64,000 bases of DNA from Cordylochernes scorpioides. Its lineage: Eukaryota; Arthropoda; Arachnida; Pseudoscorpiones; Chernetidae. The notes beneath the pieces are model-generated. The model searched no databases, was not told the DNA's origin, and saw only the letters and a program-made list of their open reading frames with translations. The stretch covers positions 59,588,252 through 59,652,251 of the forward strand of contig CP092876.1 in the NCBI GenBank assembly GCA_030710605.1. Reading direction: 5' to 3'. A program made the position numbers and the translations under genes. This document shows positions 53,782 to 64,000 of this stretch, piece after piece (positions within the stretch are counted from its first letter, which is position 1; every line of letters begins with the position of its first letter).

Positions 53782-53851
53782 CTTCTGTGGTGGGAATAGA
53801 GCCCCGTGGCGTGGCCCGTGCCGTTACATCCCGGGGTGGGGCACTTGCTGT
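53782..53851 (-). CDS. MYT1L-like: MYT1-family exon B, finger 1 first half
   Basis: The 70-bp exon lies between acceptor TGTGCAG and donor GTACGC. With the last G of exon A it encodes [20 protein letters not shown] followed by HHR. This matches the MYT1L finger that reads [13 protein letters not shown] in vertebrates. It carries the two cysteines and two histidines of the CCHHC site; the last cysteine is on exon C. The phase-2 intron splits the Ser codon after HHR. Confidence 0.9.
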
Positions 53852-53889
53852 CTGCACACGTAAATATGCAACTTAAAGACAATTCAAAA

Positions 53890-54670
53890 TATTTTATTTA
53901 CAATATGCAACTTAAATATTATAAAAACATATAGTACACATGTCATTACTGTGATATCCAAAAGGTTGCAACTTAACAAAAATTGAAGGGAAATCAAGTT
54001 TTTCCTCTCTCTCTCTCACACACACAAGTAAAAGCTTGAGATGGACGTACTTTATTTATGTTTTGAAATGTAGAAGACAGAATTGTATTGATATGTGCGC
54101 GTTGTAGTACATCCCTTAAAATTTGATAATTATACCTTTTTTCACAAAGAGACCTTTCGTGAATATTTCATAGCTGTAAACAATTTACCAACCATATCTA
54201 TCAACTGAGTAGATGTTGTTTCATGTAATCCACGATATCTTTACATCTATGCCTGTTTCCACAACTTTGCCTTTATATTTTTCTTAGCCAGTGGAAGTAG
54301 CTTCCTCACTGAACCGCTCAAGCCTCTCGTGCTACACTCAAGTGCCCTCGTCGTGCCATAGCTCAAGAGTCGGCAAACTGCGGATCTTTGGATGTGAAGA
54401 CGCGGCTCTTTATATAGTTCCATACGCAAATATTATTTATGCGAGTACTATTTATTGTTGGCAAGAAACAATTTTGTGGCTCTTTAAAAACTTTGGAATT
54501 TTGTAAATTGTAATTTTTGACTCTTCCTACTCAAAGGTTTACCGACCCCTGTCATAGTTGCACCGCTACCATTGGAGCGACATGACTCAGCCCGCCCGGC
54601 CGGCACCTGGGGTAAAATCGATTGAACCGGCCACTTTGAACTCTTCGGGCCATTCCATCATAGTTACTGT
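53890..54670. other. Intron with (CT)n run, nothing else identified
   Basis: A CTCTCTCTCTC run followed by CACACACAC lies near 54006-54026. No gene seen. Confidence 0.5.
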
Positions 54671-54675
54671 AAATA

Positions 54676-54804
54676 CACTCATGGACAAAACTTATGGAAG
54701 TAGAACGTCTTTGGTGTCACCAGTCGTCTGTTTTCTTTTAAGGAGACAGAGGCAATTTTGTTCACACTTGGTTATCTCGTGTGTCTTCAATAAAGGTCAC
54801 TGTA
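54676..54804 (+). mobile_element. Tc1-type MITE, internally rearranged
   Basis: The left end CACTCATGGACAAAACTTAT joins directly to an inverted interior (GGAGACAGAGGCAATTTTG, TGTGTCTTCAATAAAGGTCA). The right terminus is missing. Confidence 0.7.
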
Positions 54805-55299
54805 TATCTTTATATTACCTGTAGAACAATCTTTCATATATTCCTCCATTTCCATATCACAATGTCAATCATATAAGCATTTGGCTCATCAAATGTTAGG
54901 ATATTTTTACCAGTGTCCGTTCTTCTATTCATCCTTATTCTACTCCCAATACATTCTGCAGTTTACCTCCAGTCTATCGGGGTAACAGGAATCTGACTAT
55001 TCATAGGTGTGTCCGTCACAGAAAGTTAGACTTCCAGTCGGTCTGTCGACTCCTTTTGTCTATACACATTATTGTCATCACTAGCTGTTGCCATCTCTAT
55101 CGAGAAAATTTCTTTGCTCGGTATTTGTATTCTACACAGCCACACTTTGTCCCACAGATAGTGTCTTCAACATCAAACGCATGGGTTTCTTTCACTATTC
55201 TCTATGTTCGCCAATCCATTGCGCATTATCGTATTGACACCATTCCTATGAAGTGTGAATTCAGAAGTACAGCAGTTCTTGTCTCATGGAATAATTATG

Positions 55300-56345
55300 T
55301 TCCCCATATTTCATAGGATATTCCTCAAATCTCAATGGAATAGTCTGATAACTACTCACCATTGCTACCTGCTGATGCCATCAGCGAGCCTCCAACCCCA
55401 GCAGTTACTGTGGTAACAAAAGAACCTCAGACTGGAAAAGGCAAGCCTTCGATGAGTTCGGCTGAGCTTCCGACCAAGACAAGAAACTTCTAATAGAGGA
55501 ATGCGTCTGAGCGACACTCCCCATTGAGGAGGACATTGTCGGTTACACCAAAGTTTGGAGCCCAAGAGGAAGAGGACGGTTGACTCCGATGTGAGAAGCC
55601 GGAAAGCCAAGAGGGACTGTGAAGCCAACCCTCAACCATAGCCTCATTACCGATTCCAAAGTACAGGGATGTAAGACGACTCGGAAAAAGCAGGCGGCGT
55701 TCAGAGCCAGGTCGACAGCGGGACAGGTAGTCGAATGTGTCTACCTAGAATTCTGCCCAGACTTCAGCTAGGCCCAGTACCTTTTGGCGCTGGAGGCGTC
55801 TACCAGCTAACGAAAATGGAGGAACATAGCCTGGCCGTACTCTCGAGCGTGCAGATTGCCAACAAGTTCATCGAGAAGGGCCTCGACATTGAGGGAGCCA
55901 CCCTTGAGGGGCCTTCCCTCTCAGGAGGGGCCGAGCGCATCGTGATGAGCAACGTGCTCTTCTTCGTGGAGGGCGGCGACCTCGTCGCTGCGCTACGACC
56001 ATACGGGCAGGTCACGTTCATCCAGAAGATTTCTTCTGGGCTTATGCTCGTCGGGAAGCTTTCATCAATCTGAGAGACGGAGTAAATCTACCAGATTCCG
56101 GCTGGATGTCAAGGCCAAGGGAGCGGTTACCCATGTCTATGGGATCTATGACATCAAGTGATTTCTGTGCTATAAGCAGGAACACCAACGAGCCGAATGT
56201 CCTCTCAATACTGGACTGCAGGAGAACAAGCTGTTGCTCCATGTTGATGCTCCTGTTTAGCGCAACGAAATCTTGAACAAGCCGCCCTTCACGTCGAGAG
56301 TCCTTCCTGTTGCAACTCCACCATCAGTTGCTGTTGTCGTCGCAG
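55300..56345 (+). mobile_element. Decayed LINE, ORF1 with CCHC remnant
   Basis: GC-richer than the neighbourhood. One frame of 112 codons (55735-56073) has SSVQIANKFIEKGLDIEGAT and VLFFVEGGDLVAALRPYGQV, with an RRM-like flavour. In another frame follow KGAVTHVYGIYDIK and CYKQEHQRAECP, a damaged CCHC knuckle. This fits ORF1 of a Jockey/CR1/I-type LINE. It is cut at 56345 by the LTR element and continues at 59445. Confidence 0.6.
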
Positions 56346-56796
56346 TGTCAAATTATATTGACAAATATTTGCAATCTTATCATATCTTATCTCAGGTTTT
56401 AGTGGAAAGAATTTGTGTTTTCGTTTGTTTGTGAACAAATCTCTCCTGCCTTCTCATTGGACGAATGTGGTCATGTTTGTATATAAAGGGGGCTATGGTA
56501 TGAATCGACGCGAGGGTGGTGGATTATCGTGTGGGGACGCTTAAAGTGTTCTCTGCGTGCTATATCCCTGTCTGGCAATCTCGTCGCATACCTGTGTAAC
56601 CCCGGTCCGATCCCTACCTAAGCAGCAATAAAGCTAAGTACTGTTTTTTTATTTAATTTAACAAATTGTGATTTATTATTTACCTTTTTTTGTGTTTTAC
56701 TTTTGAGTCCACGTTTTTTCTGTGTTTAGGTTACTCTTACTGTAGGCCCTAGTATATTGTATTTGTGTGTTAACCCGTAAATAGTAACTTTTGTCA
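56346..56796 (+). repeat. Gypsy-type 5' LTR
   Basis: Contains a TATA box (GTATATAAAG at about 56480) and a polyadenylation signal (CAATAAAG at about 56625), giving the usual U3-R-U5 order. Confidence 0.9.
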
Positions 56797-56797
56797 T

Positions 56798-56817
56798 TGG
56801 CGAGCCCTGCCAGGATT
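56798..56817 (+). promoter_or_regulatory. Primer-binding site of the Gypsy-type element
   Basis: TGGCGAGCCCTGCCAGGATT lies one base after the 5' LTR. It starts with TGG, the complement of the tRNA CCA end, as expected for 3'-end priming. The tRNA cannot be named with confidence; the TGGCGA start resembles sites used by mdg1/412-type elements. Confidence 0.6.
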
Positions 56818-56873
56818 ACTGGTGTTTGCACGTGTAAATTCCTGTAATTTTACGTGCGTTTTTTTTTCTTTGA

Positions 56874-57896
56874 TTGAGTGGTTTATTACTATTTTTGTAC
56901 TCCATCATGTTTGCGAATTCTATGCTCAACTTGTCAGTGTTTAATGGGGTTAATCTCGAATCTTTCATTCGGGAAGTCGAGCTTAAAGCTCGAGTAGGCA
57001 AATGGGATACTGAGGTCAAAGCATTGCTCATGTTCGAGGCTTTATCCCCAGAAGTTAGGTTGAGCTTAGAGGAGATGGGTATCCGTAACGATAGCAGTTT
57101 CAAAAGTATTGCTAGTAAACTGAACATATTGTACCCTAAGAAAGCGCGTGGTATTAGGGAATGCCTTAAATTAATAGAAGGTCTTAAGCAGAGAGTTGGG
57201 GAAAGTCCTATGGTTTTTAAAGAAAGATTCCTGGCCATTAGAGATAAAGTAGAGTACAGTTTTGACGATAGCCTAGTGTTCGAAATTTTCCTCGAAAATG
57301 TGCTCGATAAGTATAGAGAGGCTATTGTTCGCAGTGAGGCTAAATCAATAGACAAAGCAGTCAGTGTCATGGCCACGGAGGATAGTGTAGAACACCGTTG
57401 CAGCTTTATGAAAGGGGTATGTTCAGTAAAAAGGGTTGAAGAAATAAATAGCATAAAGAGTGAGATGAAGATGCTTAGTGCCAGTGTAAACAGGATGAAG
57501 CACGAAAATGAGCAGTGTATTACAGATATTAGAGGTGAGATAGAAAAACTGACTAAATTGTTGGGCGAAATCAGGCTGAGTCCACCTGAGTGTAGCTTAG
57601 GACATATAGCTAGTGATTGCTCAAGACAGTCTTCTATGTTTTCCAACCGCAATACTCTTGACAATGCTGAGATAGTGAACATACGTTCATATGGAGGAGA
57701 TCAGTTTAGAAATCTGCCAATAGTTAAGGTGAATATTAACGGCAATATGTGGCACCTGTTATACGATACAGGAAGCCAAGTCAGTATTATTGATTCCGAA
57801 AAGTGTAATGTCTTGAAGGAGAATTGGGACGATGCACTTAAAACTTTTACGTATAGTTTCAGTGACAGGCCACGAGCAGACACTTACACGTGTTAA
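56874..57896 (+). pseudogene. gag: Gypsy-type gag-protease
   Basis: The 340-residue frame has a Gag helical region (LNLSVFNGVNLESFIREVEL, then a YPKKARGIRECL segment), a coiled-coil-like stretch (EEINSIKSEMKMLSASVNRM), a single damaged zinc knuckle (CSLGHIASDCSRQ) and a retroviral-type protease active site (LLYDTGSQVSIID). The first in-frame ATG is 56874 or 56907. The frame ends at 57896 by shift or deletion, inside the protease. The start is less certain than the domain calls. Confidence 0.82.
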
Positions 57897-58545
57897 AACC
57901 TGTAGAGTTGGTAACGAAAACGGCAGACAGCTGGGAGAGATAAGATTCTGGTTAATGTCACTCGGAGATAAAGGCTACGACGGGATTCTGGGAATCAATG
58001 ATATAAGGAGATTGAATATCCAGTTACCTCCCGTACGGGAACGTTGTAACATGATTTCCTTGAAACCAGAAGACCATGATTATGTAGACCTTAGCTGCGT
58101 CGCCAGTGAACATAGACCAATGGTTTCAAGCTCCATTGATGAGAAATCAGTGAGACGCTTTGAAAACGAGGCTGTAAAGTTGCCACCTACTGAGTTTAAC
58201 AGAAGCTGTGAGTGTAGCGCTGGGTCTGTTAATAGTTTTAGAAAGCCTACTTGGGCTGAGAGGTTAAGGGTGATGCGGAAAGCAAAGGAGACTGTCAGAC
58301 AGTTTATGTCAGGTAATTCTGCTAAAAAGCTTATGAATCCTAGGCCACCTTATACCAAAAGTTTCGACCGAGGAGATCTGGTAATGCTAGCTGTTCCTAA
58401 GACTGAAGGTTACTCCAACGTCTATGGGCCTTTCCGTGTGGAAGCTAGGGTCTCCGATGTTAACTTTAGAGTAAGAGGGGTCACCATGCACGATGTGAAA
58501 GTTGTACATGTCGATAGGATGAAAGCGTTTAGAAACAGACGTTAA
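57832..58545 (+). pseudogene. Protease end fused to integrase C-terminal tail
   Basis: The frame continues the protease (KGYDGILGINDIRRLNIQLP carries the conserved ILG motif) for about 80 residues, crosses a deletion, and then reads FDRGDLVMLAVPKTEG, NVYGPFRVEARVSD and VVHVDRMKAF, the GPY/F-type C-terminal module of Gypsy integrases. RT, RNase H and the integrase catalytic core are missing. It may be read after a frameshift from gag. Its own ATG (57832) overlaps gag and is not necessarily used. Confidence 0.78.
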
Positions 58546-58986
58546 GAAGAGCTTTTAGCTCTTGGACTTGAGAGAACTGAATGGAATTGGATCGTTCGGT
58601 TTCTCATCAAGTGAGCGTCTGTCAGTACCCAATGTCTCTACCTAACATGCCCAGCCGGTCCCAGATGAGAGCTTATTTGGTCCCCCATTAAACTCTGTCT
58701 GCTAAAGCATATTATATATGTGTGTTTGGTAATCACTAATGGTAACTCACGTAGTATGCGCAGATTATTTCTTTTGAAGTTTCTTTTGGGAGGAGCAAGA
58801 TGGAAGGCACCTTTATGGAACGACCCGGATGCCTACTACTCCTCTCTTTAGTTTTTTTTGTATCTTTATGACATGGCTTCCGTGAGCTTTTCCCTCCCGA
58901 ATAGCGGGAGGTTTTCCTTACGGGACAATGGGAATGTTTGGGAGATTTGTTAGTTTCTTTTTTTTTTTCTTTGAAAAGATACCTTT

Positions 58987-59440
58987 TGTCAAATTATATT
59001 GACAAATATTTGCAATCTTATCATATCTTATCTCAGGTTTTAGTGGAAAGAATTTGTGTTTTCGTTTGTTTGTGAACAAATCTCTCCCGCCTTCTCATTG
59101 GACGAATGTGGTCATGTTTGTATATAAAGGGGGCTATGGTATGAGTCGACGCGAGGGTGGTGGATTATCGTGTGGGGACGCTTAAAGTGTTCTCTGCGTG
59201 CTATATCCCTGTCTGGCAATCTCGTCGCATACCTGTGTAACCCCGGTCCGATCCCTACCTAAGCAGCAATAAAGCTAAGTACTGTTTTTTTTTATTTTAT
59301 TTAACAAATTGTGATTTATTATTTACCTTTTTTTTGTGTTTTACTTTTGAGTCCACGTTTTTTCTGTGTTTAGGTTACTCTTACTGTAGGCCCTAGTATA
59401 TTGTATTTGTGTGTTAACCCGTAAATAGTAACATTTGTCA
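58987..59440 (+). repeat. Gypsy-type 3' LTR
   Basis: About 454 bp. Differs from the 5' LTR by a few substitutions (for example CTCCCGCC against CTCCTGCC) and T-run lengths, so the insertion is fairly young. Confidence 0.9.
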
Positions 59441-59444
59441 GCAG

Positions 59445-61500
59445 AACCTTCTCTCGGCGACACAGATTTGACAAATAAAGTAGTCAACTCGGCTCCTTCT
59501 CCACCCGAACGGAAAACGATTCTCAAGAAGGCTCTTGAGAATCGTTTTCCGTTCTTGGGATCGACGCATATTTGCTCAGAAACAGATTCTGATTAAGATG
59601 AAAAGGGCCTCTGTGTCTATCACCAGAGATAAGCATTGTAGCTGGAGAGAGAAGATATCCTCAAAGCCTTCATCAACAATGGTTTGATGGGCAAGCTCTT
59701 AGCCAAATTTAATCTCTATAAGAAAAACAATCGATACCTTGGCCACAGCGCTAATGTATCTGACAGGGGAACACCAGTGGCACCACAAAAGGTTCACGCA
59801 CGCCAGGAGTTCTTCTCGGCAGCTCAAATGAACTTCAAAGTTGCAACCATTAGCACGTGCGGCATCGCCGCTCTTCGCCGGAGAATTCAGCTATGCTATT
59901 CTCTCAAGGAGAATGAAAATGACATTTGCTTGCAGCTAGAGACCAACTTCATGTCTCTGGACGACGTAAGAGAATCTGCCAATGCTACAGTACCGTCATT
60001 GCGCCTGAAACGACCACTTTAGGATCAGGCTTCGCCTGCGCTTTCGCGGTTGGGGTCTTTGTTCACCGGCAGCAGATCTTATGGCCTGGCAAGACCTCGC
60101 CGTCCGGGGAATCTCCATGACGTACGTCAACGCCCACATCTCGCATGTTCCTGAAAAGCTACTCCGCTTGCTCCAGGCCATCGATCTCTGACGTGTGAAG
60201 AGGGTGCGTGGTTCCTTAGTGAATTGAACATCTCCGAGAAGTCGACGAAAGACCCGGTATATAGTTCAGCAGAAGCCCTCGCGAAGCTCCTGGATCAAGC
60301 TGACCTCGTCGCAACCTTCTTCGATGCTGCACTAAAGCACAACAGGGTCGCCACCATCAGAAGTCGGGTCGAAGCCCGTAGTCTTGACTGATTCCTTCTT
60401 CCATCAGGCTCCTGTGGCCGCGTCATACAATACTTAACTATTGACTATGTCTACTCGGACAACCATGCCGTCCTGATCCAAGCGGGAAAGACAGCTCCTA
60501 TCAAGACCTTCTGCATCGACAAGCTGCTATGGTCAGACATGTTCGTCGATCGAATGGAAGTGTTCATCGATTAAATATCGGAAGACCTGGCAAATCCTTC
60601 ACCCCCGATGTTATGGGAACAATGGCCGGGATCATGGCAGATATGGACGCGGAAATACGGTCACTCGCATCTGCCGTCGCCGAGACCAACGGTGGATACA
60701 TCGAAAGAGCAAGCCACTTCCTTAGGCGGAGACTGGAGGACGACACTGCCCGCTCCGACTATTCTTCCTTGTCGAACCTCGGGCGTTCCCTCCGAGCGAG
60801 ATATCACTCTCCTTCCACCTACACCAATAACGACGGCAACCTCATCTCCTAGGACCATCTGAGACATCTCATTCTGGAACGCTTGAGCATTCACTTCGCC
60901 CAGACTCCTCTCTCGGCTAAAGGCCTTCGCCGGCTTCCTCGATGAAGTGACCTTCTTTAAGTTCGACGAGCGGGACAAGCTCCTTCTTGCCAACATCTCC
61001 CGCGACCAGATAGCGGAAGCTATTTACCGTCTGCCAAACGTCCGTACCTCGGGATGGATTAACTTGAGTTGGTCAAAGCTTTAGCAGATTTCTTCCCGGA
61101 AGCTATGATAAGGTTCCTGGAAAGACTGAACGGATTCTCCTCTGGGAACTTTGGACGACGGAGTTGCTGAATGTCCTGGGCTGCACGATCACTGCTGGTA
61201 ACTCCGCCTCCTTCCAGGCCTTCCCAGCTGATGGGACTATTGGAGCGAGCCATCGCGAGGTGGTCTCCCTTCACCTGTCACTGGTGGGTCGTGCTCGCGC
61301 GGCCAACAGTCGGCTCCTGGGTTCCATCCTGCACCACCTCCACGGCTACGTTCCACCTGAAACCACCCTCGGCCGGCGCGCTTTGTATGTGTAACGAGCC
61401 CGTCTCGTGGCCTTCTGGAGTATACTCGCCCATGCTCCGAGGGTGGCGTCTGGCCAGCTTCGGATCGCCTGCCTGAGAGGGGTCTAGGCCTAAATGCGTA
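59445..61500 (+). mobile_element. Decayed LINE, endonuclease and RT start
   Basis: Continues the LINE interrupted by the LTR element. Plus-strand peptides appear in order: WQDLAVRGISMTYVNAHISH and PEKLLRLLQAIDL (endonuclease middle, about 60080-60185), then VIQYLTIDYVYSDNHAVLI (endonuclease C-terminus, 60425-60480), and LPNVRTSGWI then VKALADFFPEAMIRFLERLN (start of RT, 61030-61135). Frames are broken many times. A short inverted repeat GAGAATCGTTTTCCGTTC (59514-59554) is also present. Confidence 0.6.
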
Positions 61501-61504
61501 TCGC

Positions 61505-62440
61505 CGCCAACGGCTACCCTTGGGATGTGGCTTGGGAAAGTTAAAGAGTGTTGAATTAACATGTTGGAAGATCTGAGATCGATCATCACAGTTTCTAACA
61601 CATCTTTGATGTTCGGTTAAACGGATGTCTATTGTACGATTGGTCTCACTTACTTAAACAGCTTTGCATTGTGAGCAGTTTACAGAGAAAACTAAGTTAG
61701 TTTCGTATATGGTGTTTGGAGTGGTTGGAGCTTCTGTTAGAGGATTCCTGAGTTTTGTGCCCAGGTTGGGGGAATTGGGGGAAGAAGTTATCGATACAAG
61801 AAACTCTTCGCCTCACGAATTTGTTCTTCTTTTGATAATTCCCATACATCTTGTCCTTCACTTCTGGGATGTAAATAATTAATTAATTTTAATTTTCGTG
61901 ACCGTGCTGCCTTCATCAATATTTATTCATGCGCCTAGTCATTCTTTACTACGCTACATTCTCAGCTGTTAGTTTTTATTTATCTTATTTAGATTTTTAA
62001 AAAAATATTTCATTTTGAAATATTTCGTTTTCAAAAAATTTCTTATGTAAAAATAAGGATAGTATAAAAGTTTGTTTATGTTTAAAAAGAAACATTCGTG
62101 TTTTAATCCATTCATTTCCACTTATTATATAGTTTTGAAGATTATTTGTTGGTTTGAAGCTTGTTTGGAAAATATATGGATACATCAACCAATCATTCAT
62201 GTAGTTCCAGATGTTTGAGTGCCTCGTTGTTACTCGCGTCAGGGGAAGGATTATTTTTGTACTCTCTCTCTCTAAGTATAAAATAGGATTCACAAAAATA
62301 ATCATTCCTCTGAGGAGTCACTGAATAAAAATTAGTTGATGTAGCCATATATTGATGTAGCCATATATTTTCCCAATTATTATATAAATGTCTTATATAA
62401 GACAACGATACTTCGCTATTCGCTATAGAAGAAGAAACAA
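61505..62440. other. Intron upstream of exon B side, nothing identified
   Basis: AT-rich with a CTCTCTCTCTCT run at about 62262-62273 and a duplicated GATGTAGCCATATAT at 62338-62366. No gene or RNA seen. Confidence 0.5.
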
Positions 62441-62444
62441 AAAT

Positions 62445-62556
62445 CAGGAAGAAGAGCTTCTTTCATAGAGGACGATCGTACAAGCTTTCTAGCAAGTCCC
62501 CCTTCCTGCCTTGTACGATCGCCTTTATAAAAGAAGCTCTTCTTCCCGGCTTTTAT
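62445..62556. mobile_element. Small foldback with degenerate Penelope-type hairpin
   Basis: GAAGAAGAGCTTCTTTCATA (62448) is mirrored by TATAAAAGAAGCTCTTCTTC. The inner arm GACGATCGTACAAG pairs with CTTGTACGATCG. The centre (AAGCTTTCTAGCAAGTCCCC) is a decayed terminal module. It lies about 65 bp from the exon A donor. Confidence 0.7.
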
Positions 62557-62619
62557 TTATATGAATGTGTTATACGAGTAAACATGAAATATTATATAAA
62601 ATGGGGGTGTCAGTCTTAC

Positions 62620-64000
62620 CTTTGACCGGGCTGTCAGGGCGGTGAGGAGACAAGGCGGGCTTGCAGCCCTGGGTGGTGGTGTAGTGGGCAAACACGGTGG
62701 GAGAGTCGGTGTCGTCGTCTCTAGCTGCCTCGTCGATCACTAACGGCTTGTCGTCGTCCGGCAGAGGCAGCTCGTCGTACGTCGCTCTTCGCTTGGTCTC
62801 CAGCAGGGTGTACTTCTTGTGCGGATCCCCCAGTCCCACCGGGGTCAGGGTGGTGAGGGTGGTGGTGCCCACGGGGGTGAAGGTAGCGAGGTTTGGGCTG
62901 ACGGGCGTCAATGGTGCTAGGGTGGCGGTGCCCGGAGTTAACGGAGAGAGGGTGGAGCTGACGGGAGTTAGAGACGCTAGCGTGGTGCTCACCGGGGTCA
63001 TGGTTGTCAAGCTGGTACTCACAGGCGTGAGAGGGGTGATGTTGGGACTCATGTGAGTAAGTGAGGTGATGTTGGGATTCATATGAGTAAGTGGGGTAAT
63101 GTTGGAACTCATCGGCGCTAAGGTAGTAATGTTAGAGCTCATAGGAGCCAATGAGGTGATATTTGGAGTGAGAGTGGTGAGATTGGCGCTGACTGGAGTT
63201 AAGGGCGTCAAGGTGGTGCTGACTGGGGTGAGAGGTGTGAGCGTGGTGCCGTACGCCCGAGAAGAGTCATGTGGTTGACAGAGTGTGTAAGCTGTAGGCC
63301 CGTCATCTGATTCCACCTCGAAAGTCGCGGCAGGGGCGTGGATCAGATTGGGATACGCCACCATAGGGTCGGTGGCCAGAGACGGGCTCTGAACCACAAG
63401 GCATGTAGATATGGAACCAATGGGGCTGTTGACCACGAGGCAGCGAGGGTTGGTCAGCACAAGTTGACTATTTTGTTGCAGATTAACATCAAGGTGATGT
63501 GACTTTGGAACAGCAAAGGACTGGTCAGTGGTAACTGTAGGCCTTGGTAATTGCTGAATTGGCTTGCTAGGAGCCAGTTTGACTTCGCGACTAAAGGGTT
63601 GATCCGTTTGTGTACCTAGACAGTTCTTTTCTGCAATCGGAACTTCTTTTCTACAGACGAAATCTTTGAAAGTCTGACTAGACTTGGCTTCCCGCAATAT
63701 TGAGGACATTGTGATCGTGTTGTTGCTGTTGTTATTGGATGTTTGAGTCATTATGGTCTTGGTTACTTGCACGACGGACGTGTGCTGCGCGTTGCTTCGC
63801 GGCCGCTCAATCTCCGTGTTTGATTTAGTACAGTTCTCCTCGATCCTTAGAATCTTATTTACCTCATATGTGTCTTCCTTATGGTTCCTTTTGAGTTCGG
63901 TTTGAGTGATTGTTCTTACAACGTTTGGTCGTTTTGGAATTTCGATAGCGGTTTCTTCTTGAGGCATAGCTTCTTGAGATTCACTCAGCTCGTCTATGAA
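62620..64000 (-). CDS. MYT1L-like: MYT1-family exon A, Thr/Pro-repeat region (5' partial)
   Basis: The frame is open from the window edge through 460 codons to a donor AAAG|GTAAGA at 62620/62619. The ATG at 63967 is not evidently the start, because the frame continues upstream (FIDELSESQEA). The middle third is made of 10-residue repeats (TLTPLTPVS and variants) from about 63240 to 62840. The end is acidic (LPLPDDDKPLVIDEAARDDD), like the acidic stretches of MYT1 proteins, and leads in phase 1 into exon B to give [12 protein letters not shown]. The repeats are low complexity, so homology in that part cannot be judged by eye. The exon is assigned to the gene by phase, strand and position. Confidence 0.8.

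Larger units (their letters stand above)
56346..59440 (+). mobile_element. Gypsy-type LTR retrotransposon, internally deleted
   Basis: LTRs 56346-56796 and 58987-59440 (about 450 bp, TGTCAAATTA...TTTGTCA) differ at only a few bases and are flanked by a 4-bp duplication GCAG (56342-56345 and 59441-59444). The primer-binding site is at 56798-56817. Between the LTRs are gag, a zinc knuckle, protease and, directly after, an integrase C-terminus; RT, RNase H and the integrase core are gone. At 3.1 kb it is non-autonomous. It is inserted in a LINE. Confidence 0.9.
10181..64000 (-). other. MYT1L-like: MYT1/MYT1L/ST18-family zinc-finger gene, internal part
   Basis: Eleven exons (A to K) splice in consistent phase on the minus strand: 64000-62620, 53851-53782, 51496-51456, 36707-36638, 34552-34407, 33257-33005, 30696-30508, 21687-21487, 12312-12169, 10385-10323 and 10267-10181. 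The encoded chain has a Thr/Pro-rich region, CCHHC fingers 1 and 2, the conserved block [15 protein letters not shown], a Pro/Gln tract with NLSTK, and fingers 3 and 4. This is the domain order of vertebrate MYT1L and ST18, which have one or two further N-terminal fingers and one more C-terminal finger plus a coiled coil. Those parts must lie outside the window. Family members are nuclear DNA-binding regulators (AAGTT-type sites) that repress non-neuronal genes. Introns run from 55 bp to 14.7 kb and hold nearly all the mobile DNA. Confidence 0.9.

Noticed and set aside
56816-57682. Minus-strand 288-codon frame opposite gag
   Set aside because: It is the antisense of the Gypsy-type gag, rich in Leu/Ser, without any domain.
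62697-63056. Plus-strand 119-codon frame (VVLTGVMVV-type repeats)
   Set aside because: Exact antisense of the coding repeats in exon A; shadow frame.

Overview
This is a 64-kb piece of an AT-rich animal nuclear genome, most likely an arthropod. The host content I can support is the middle part of one large minus-strand gene plus one tRNA-Gly gene. The gene belongs to the MYT1/MYT1L/ST18 family of neural CCHHC zinc-finger transcription factors. Eleven small exons run from the right edge (about 64000) to 10181 and join in continuous reading phase. They encode a Thr/Pro-repeat N-terminal region, four CCHHC fingers and the family's conserved inter-finger segment ([15 protein letters not shown], then the NLSTK / IDLS / LDL motifs). 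The start and the 3' end lie outside the window. Species cannot be named from this sequence; the mix of Copia, Penelope, R1-like LINE, mariner and Tigger elements only suggests an arthropod.

Everything else is intron filled with mobile DNA. From left to right: a young Copia element (503-5180) split by a foldback insertion; a 113-bp tandem array (5331-8104) whose unit copies the splice donor of the nearest host exon; a 5'-truncated R1-like LINE (8105-10005); exons K, J and I; several TA-flanked MITEs, a Tigger relic, a tRNA-derived SINE and hammerhead-ribozyme elements (10.5-19.7 kb); tRNA-Gly (20.4 kb); exon H; a palindromic Penelope element (23.2-25.1 kb); decayed LINE DNA (25.3-29.9 kb); exons G, F, E and D (30.5-36.7 kb) among more foldbacks; ribozyme elements (37-38.5 kb); a mariner (40.3-41.6 kb); a 1.7-kb Penelope palindrome (41.9-43.6 kb) and a decayed full-length Penelope (44-46.7 kb); a DD41D-type IS630/Tc1/mariner element (48.3-49.6 kb); exons C and B; a LINE interrupted by an internally deleted Gypsy-type LTR element (55.3-61.5 kb); and exon A at the right edge.

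The most unusual theme is catalytic-RNA-like structure. At least one copy has a full hammerhead core (14685-14727), and many decayed copies sit inside inverted-repeat elements. More than a dozen Penelope-type ends carry a related hairpin (CTGTAGAAGGGC, loop, GCCCGAAAGCTC) and often occur as snap-back pairs. These form a family of hairpin-ended, apparently non-autonomous elements spread through the introns of a neural regulator gene.
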